A stretch of 7,551 nucleotides of DNA from an uncultured bacterium. Its GTDB lineage: Bacteria > Actinomycetota > Coriobacteriia > Coriobacteriales > Coriobacteriaceae. The position numbers and the translations under genes were made by a program. The notes under the pieces are model-generated. The model did not search any database, was not told the DNA's origin, and saw only the letters and a program-made list of their open reading frames with translations. Location of the stretch: the NCBI GenBank assembly GCA_905215835.1, contig CAJMRR010000099.1:1-7551 (forward strand). The letters run 5' to 3'. Each line of letters begins with the position of its first letter. Positions within the stretch are counted from its first letter, which is position 1. This document shows positions 4,483 through 7,551 of this stretch, piece after piece.

Positions 4483-5400
4483 CTATTTTCCGAGCGGGGA
4501 GAATTCGTCGACGATGAGGTCGAGGCATTGTGGAAGCGCGCGGGCTCCAAAGACGCCCGAATTGCTGGAGATAATTTCGCCATCGAACTGCATGCCCAGC
4601 GACGGGGTGCAGGTAATCTTGGCTTCCTTGGTCTGGATGATCTTGAATTGCGGGCGCCCGAGTACCTTGCCGGCGGGGTCAAGCGCAGCGGTGATCACGG
4701 TAGGCAGCAGCTGCACGGTGCGCACGGGTTCGATGACCGCAATGTCGACCATGCCATCGTTCATACGGCAGTCGGGGAACAGGTTGATGTCGTTTTGGAT
4801 GACCGAGGTGTTGCCGGCCATGCAGCAGATGCCGTCGAGCTCCTCGACAATGCCGTCATGCTCAATCGTAAAGTGCGCCACCGTGGGATTGGGCGTGGCG
4901 AGCGCGGAGAGGAAGTAGGCGATCTCGCCGATGTCGTTTTTGGTGGGGGCGGCCTTCATCATGATCTCGGCGTCGAAGCCCGAGCCGGCGATGATGATAA
5001 AGCCGTGGCGCTTCTCGTTGCCGTTCTCGTCGAGCCAAAAGAGCTCACCCATGTCGACTTTGACCGTGCGACCGGCACGGCAGGCCTTGGCGAGCGCCGC
5101 TGCCTCGGGGGCATTGCCGATGTTGTTGAAGAACAGGCAGGCTGTGCCGGAGGGGAAGACGAGCGTGGGGACACCGCACCCGCGCATCTGGTCGAGCACG
5201 TTGGAGACGGTGCCGTCGCCGCCCGAAACGACCACGCGGTCAAACTCGCGCACGTCTGCCACGGCATCCTCGGGCTCCATGCCATCGCCGATAAAACGCA
5301 TCACGACCTCGTCGCCGCCCTGCGCGAGGGCGTGCGTGAATGCGTAGATTTCATCTGAGCTGGGGCCCGATGCCGGGTTGTGGATGATAAGGCAGCGCAT
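4483..5400 (-). CDS. Diacylglycerol-kinase-family lipid kinase
   Basis: A 305-residue soluble enzyme of the DAGK catalytic family (DgkB/YegS/BmrU type), which phosphorylates a lipid hydroxyl such as diacylglycerol with ATP at the inner membrane face. Visible motifs are the N-terminal NPASG (8-12), the nucleotide-binding SGGDGT (59-64), GTA (85-87) in the PxGT motif, NDGMVD (214-219) and FDGE (272-275) near the C-terminus. Length matches the family (about 290-320). The family motif PxGTxND is altered: after GTA the residues are CLFF instead of ND plus a basic residue, so substrate or metal contacts may differ. A weak purine-rich stretch precedes the ATG at 5400. The 30-aa membrane protein follows 9 nt downstream and probably shares the transcript. 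Divergent from ribonuclease D. Confidence 0.9.
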   Translation of the reverse strand: MRCLIIHNPASGPSSDEIYAFTHALAQGGDEVVMRFIGDGMEPEDAVADVREFDRVVVSGGDGTVSNVLDQMRGCGVPTLVFPSGTACLFFNNIGNAPEAAALAKACRAGRTVKVDMGELFWLDENGNEKRHGFIIIAGSGFDAEIMMKAAPTKNDIGEIAYFLSALATPNPTVAHFTIEHDGIVEELDGICCMAGNTSVIQNDINLFPDCRMNDGMVDIAVIEPVRTVQLLPTVITAALDPAGKVLGRPQFKIIQTKEAKITCTPSLGMQFDGEIISSNSGVFGARALPQCLDLIVDEFSPLGK

Positions 5401-5498
5401 ACTTACGTTCCCGTTCTGTGACTAACCGAGTATAGTTGTAAGGCAATGCCGATATCCTACCCGTGTTTTTCGGGCCTAACCTTATTCGATGGGTTGAT
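5401..5498. promoter_or_regulatory. Divergent intergenic region, lipid kinase / ribonuclease D
   Basis: On the minus strand TATACT (5434-5429) is a good -10 for the lipid kinase gene, about 29 nt before its start; the -35 is not clear. For ribonuclease D no convincing promoter was found. The palindrome GGCAATGCC (5442-5450) and a short hairpin CCCG/CGGG (about 5460-5473) are present. Confidence 0.5.
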
Positions 5499-6632
5499 AT
5501 GTACATTTCCACACATCAGGCTCTACTCGACTTTTGCCAGCGCGCCCGTGAGTTCGACGCGATTGCCGTCGATACCGAGTTTTTGCGCGAGCGCACGTTC
5601 CATCCGCGTCTATGTTTGGTTCAGATTGCCACCCCTGCTGAGAGCGTCGCGGTCGATCCCCTGGTAATCGACGACCTATCGCCGCTGGCCGAGCTTATGG
5701 CCGACGAGAGCGTGACCAAGGTCTTCCACGCGTGCTCGCAGGATATGGAGGTCATGCTCCATACCGTGGGCGTGCTGCCACGACCGATTTTCGATACGCA
5801 GGTCGCCGCCGCCTTTTTGGGCGAGCGCCAGCAGATTTCGTATGGCGCGCTTGTGCAGACGTTCTGCGGCGTATCGCTGCCCAAGACCGAGTCACTGACC
5901 GACTGGTCGCGCCGCCCGCTGACCGATAAGCAGATTGAGTATGCGATCGATGACGTCAAGTACCTGATCGTCGCCTATACCGAGATGATGAGCCGCCTGC
6001 GCGAGCTGGGCCGTGTGGACTGGGTGCTCGACGAGCTGCGCCCGCTGGCTGACGAGTCGCACTATCGCGCCGATCGCCACGAGGCGTTCCGCAAGGTCAA
6101 GCGCATCAATTCGTGCAGCCGTCATCAGCTGGGTATCGCGCGCGAGCTCGCCGCCTGGCGCGAGGACCGCGCCGAGCGGCGCAACATCCCACGCAAGTGG
6201 GTCATGTCCGACGACACGCTGCTAGCGCTCGTTAAGCGCAATCCCGTGCGCGTTGAGGAGTTCCGTAGCATTCGCGGTACCGATCAATTGGGGGAGCGCG
6301 ACGTGGACGGTGCGCTCATGGCCATCAAGCGCGGTGCGAGCTGTCCGCACGATCGCCTGCCGCTCTTGGTGCGCGGACATCGTCAGATTTCGCCGGAGCT
6401 GGAGAGCGTGACTGACCTTATGTATGCGCTTATCCGCCTGGTTGCCGAGCGCTCAGGCGTTGCGACCTCGGTCATTGCCTCGCGCGATGACCTGGCCGAC
6501 TACATTGAGCATCCCGAGCAGAGCCGCCTGCGCGAAGGTTGGCGCTTTGAGCTTGTGGGCTCGCGTCTGGACGATCTGCTCTCGGGCAATATGGGGTTGA
6601 CGGTGAAGGACGGAAAAATCGAATTGCTGTAG
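5499..6632 (+). CDS. rnd: Ribonuclease D
   Basis: A 377-residue 3'-5' exoribonuclease, close to the E. coli RNase D length (375), that trims tRNA and other stable RNA 3' ends. The DEDDy catalytic set is complete: VDTEF (Asp25, Glu27), Asp82 in HACSQDME, and Tyr148/Asp152 in YAIDD. FDTQ (98-101) is also typical. An HRDC domain spans roughly 208-285 (RHQLGIARELAAW) and a second helical C-terminal region follows to 377. The start is set at ATG 5499, where the catalytic domain begins; GATGGG upstream is a weak ribosome site. An in-frame GTG at 5463 has no ribosome site and would add 12 residues without family support. Transcribed alone on the plus strand, divergent from the lipid kinase. Confidence 0.95.
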   Translation: MYISTHQALLDFCQRAREFDAIAVDTEFLRERTFHPRLCLVQIATPAESVAVDPLVIDDLSPLAELMADESVTKVFHACSQDMEVMLHTVGVLPRPIFDTQVAAAFLGERQQISYGALVQTFCGVSLPKTESLTDWSRRPLTDKQIEYAIDDVKYLIVAYTEMMSRLRELGRVDWVLDELRPLADESHYRADRHEAFRKVKRINSCSRHQLGIARELAAWREDRAERRNIPRKWVMSDDTLLALVKRNPVRVEEFRSIRGTDQLGERDVDGALMAIKRGASCPHDRLPLLVRGHRQISPELESVTDLMYALIRLVAERSGVATSVIASRDDLADYIEHPEQSRLREGWRFELVGSRLDDLLSGNMGLTVKDGKIELL

Positions 6633-6639
6633 GTATATA

Positions 6640-6667
6640 GTTACGCGGTTTTACCAAACCGCGTAAC
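6640..6667 (+). terminator. Perfect 12-bp hairpin after ribonuclease D, no U-tract
   Basis: GTTACGCGGTTT (6640-6651) and AAACCGCGTAAC (6656-6667) pair exactly with a TACC loop, 7 nt after the ribonuclease D stop codon. There is no T-run on either strand, so it may be a transcript-end stabilising hairpin or a non-classical terminator. Confidence 0.55.
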
Positions 6668-6680
6668 AGCTCGACGCTGC

Positions 6681-6778
6681 AAACGGCCGAGAGCGGCAAT
6701 CTGACGTTCAATCGTCGCTCGCGTACCAAAGTACGCGTCGCTTCTCTTTCACGTCACCTTGCTCGCTCTCGGCCGTTT
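6681..6778 (+). repeat. Palindromic intergenic repeat, copy 2 (about 98 bp)
   Basis: Outer arms AAACGGCCGAGAGCG (6681-6695) and its exact complement (6764-6778) make a 15-bp stem. Inside it are TGACGT (6702-6707) with ACGTCA (6751-6756), and CGCGTAC (6720-6726) with GTACGCG (6731-6737) around a CAAA loop, giving one long interrupted hairpin. The core 6705-6750 matches copy 1 (1214-1259) in reverse orientation at 40 of 46 positions. The right arm ends in GTTTTC, so it may also terminate ribonuclease D transcription. Strand follows the preceding gene. Confidence 0.85.
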
Positions 6779-6804
6779 TCGCTGACATTGCCAAAACATT
6801 GATG

Positions 6805-6835
6805 TTGATTTGCTGGTCAGTCGAATGGGTAAAAT
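6805..6835 (+). promoter_or_regulatory. Weak candidate promoter of the zinc metallopeptidase
   Basis: TTGATT (6805-6810) and TAAAAT (6830-6835) resemble -35 and -10 hexamers, but the 19-bp spacing is long. It lies just after the palindromic repeat and about 35 nt before the start codon. Confidence 0.35.
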
Positions 6836-6870
6836 GCCTCCAACGTGTAACTCGATTCGGAGGAATTCGC

Positions 6871-7551
6871 ATGCCTTATTACTATGGATACGGCTTTGGC
6901 ATCGACCCGCTGTACCTGCTGGTTGTTCTTGTCTGCACGGTGCTTGGCCTTGCCGCACAGAACTATATCAACTCGACGTACAAAACCTGGTCCAAGGTTC
7001 GCTCGGACGGCGATACGGGTGCCACGGTCGCTCGCCGCATGCTCGATGCCAACGGTTGCAACGCCGTGGGTATCGAGGGCGTTGCCGGCGAGCTCACCGA
7101 TCATTACAACCCGCAGGACAACAACCTGTATCTGTCGGATGCCAACCGTTCGGGCGGTTCGGTCGCAAGCGTTGCCGTCGCCTGCCACGAGGCGGGCCAT
7201 GCCGCCCAGCGTCAAAGCGGCTATGCCATGATGAAGGTGCGCACCGCCCTGGTTCCGGTTGTCAACTTTACCCAGAACACCTGGACCATCGTGTTGCTCT
7301 TGGGCCTTTTTATGAACATTGCCGGGCTCACAACCCTCGCGTTGATCTTCTTCTCGTTTAGTGTGTTGTTCCAGTTGGTTACGCTGCCGGTCGAGATTGA
7401 TGCCAGCCGCCGCGCCGTGGCATATATTGAGCAGTCGGGTATGAGTTCCAAGCAGGTCAACGGTGCCAAGAAGGTGCTGACGGCCGCCGCGCTTACCTAT
7501 GTTGCCGCTGCGCTCACCTCGATTATTCAGCTGCTCTATCTTATGGCTCCC
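6871..7551 (+). CDS. yugP: YugP-family membrane zinc metallopeptidase (3' end outside window)
   Basis: Partial gene of 227 visible codons, still open at the right edge; relatives are about 225-235 aa, so few residues are probably missing. It belongs to the neutral zinc metallopeptidase family of B. subtilis YugP (DUF2248-type). Features in order are an N-terminal membrane span (about 13-31), DHYNP (77-81) and YLSD (87-90), the zinc motif HEAGH (106-110), two hydrophobic segments (about 137-170), LPVEIDASRRA (172-182) with Glu175 as probable third zinc ligand, and a C-terminal span (about 203-225). The start is firm: GGAGG lies 8 nt before ATG. The physiological substrate is unknown; a role in membrane protein turnover is inference. 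It stands behind a long palindromic repeat and is probably transcribed on its own. Confidence 0.92.
   Translation, partial: MPYYYGYGFGIDPLYLLVVLVCTVLGLAAQNYINSTYKTWSKVRSDGDTGATVARRMLDANGCNAVGIEGVAGELTDHYNPQDNNLYLSDANRSGGSVASVAVACHEAGHAAQRQSGYAMMKVRTALVPVVNFTQNTWTIVLLLGLFMNIAGLTTLALIFFSFSVLFQLVTLPVEIDASRRAVAYIEQSGMSSKQVNGAKKVLTAAALTYVAAALTSIIQLLYLMAP

Noticed and set aside
4354..5358. A 334-codon open frame on the plus strand across the lipid kinase
   Set aside because: Antisense shadow; the minus frame has SGGDGT and the other kinase motifs.
5463..5498. GTG start at 5463 for ribonuclease D
   Set aside because: No Shine-Dalgarno site and the extra residues are not part of the family fold; ATG 5499 gives the usual length.
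1..7551. CRISPR array, tRNA, rRNA, integrase or transposase gene
   Set aside because: No regularly spaced direct repeats, no tRNA-like cloverleaf and no such protein motifs were found; the repeats present are palindromic and intergenic.

Overview
This window looks like a chromosomal segment of a high-GC, Gram-positive gut-type actinobacterium, most likely Coriobacteriia and Collinsella-like. I infer this from the codon usage, the purine-rich Shine-Dalgarno sites, the C69 dipeptidase with a signal peptide and C-terminal anchor, and the ECF-type transporter. The species cannot be fixed from the sequence alone. I recognise six protein genes (two cut by the window edges), one 22-codon leader peptide and one 30-residue membrane microprotein.

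Left part (1-2160, minus strand): a probable tryptophan-uptake unit. It reads from an extended -10 promoter near 2140, through a leader peptide with three consecutive Trp codons (2009-2077), then a rho-independent terminator with a UUCG loop (1942-1969), then a small multi-span ECF S component (1292-1864). A double ABC-domain ECF ATPase follows and runs off the left edge. The arrangement is a ribosome-mediated attenuator: low charged tRNA-Trp would stall the ribosome at the Trp run and allow read-through into the transporter. The 190 S-component residues and the 359 visible ATPase residues contain no tryptophan. Two palindromic repeats lie between the S component and the ATPase.

Middle (2160-5400, minus strand): a secreted, membrane-anchored C69-family dipeptidase with its own terminator and a roughly 240-bp AT-richer upstream region holding three regularly spaced 8-mers. 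Upstream of it is a two-gene unit of a diacylglycerol-kinase-family lipid kinase followed by the 30-aa membrane protein, closed by two tandem terminators.

Right part (5400-7551, plus strand): ribonuclease D, divergent from the lipid kinase, then a 238-bp intergenic stretch with a perfect 12-bp hairpin and a roughly 98-bp palindromic repeat, then a YugP-family membrane zinc metallopeptidase that is nearly complete at the right edge. The roughly 98-bp repeat is a second copy of the roughly 101-bp element at 1185-1285. The two share a 46-nt core at 40/46 identity, have unrelated but self-complementary outer arms, and point the same way relative to the preceding gene.

The strongest candidates for a little-described system are the Trp attenuator on an ECF transporter with its extra long-range pairing, the covarying 3'-end repeat family, and the lipid-kinase-coupled microprotein.
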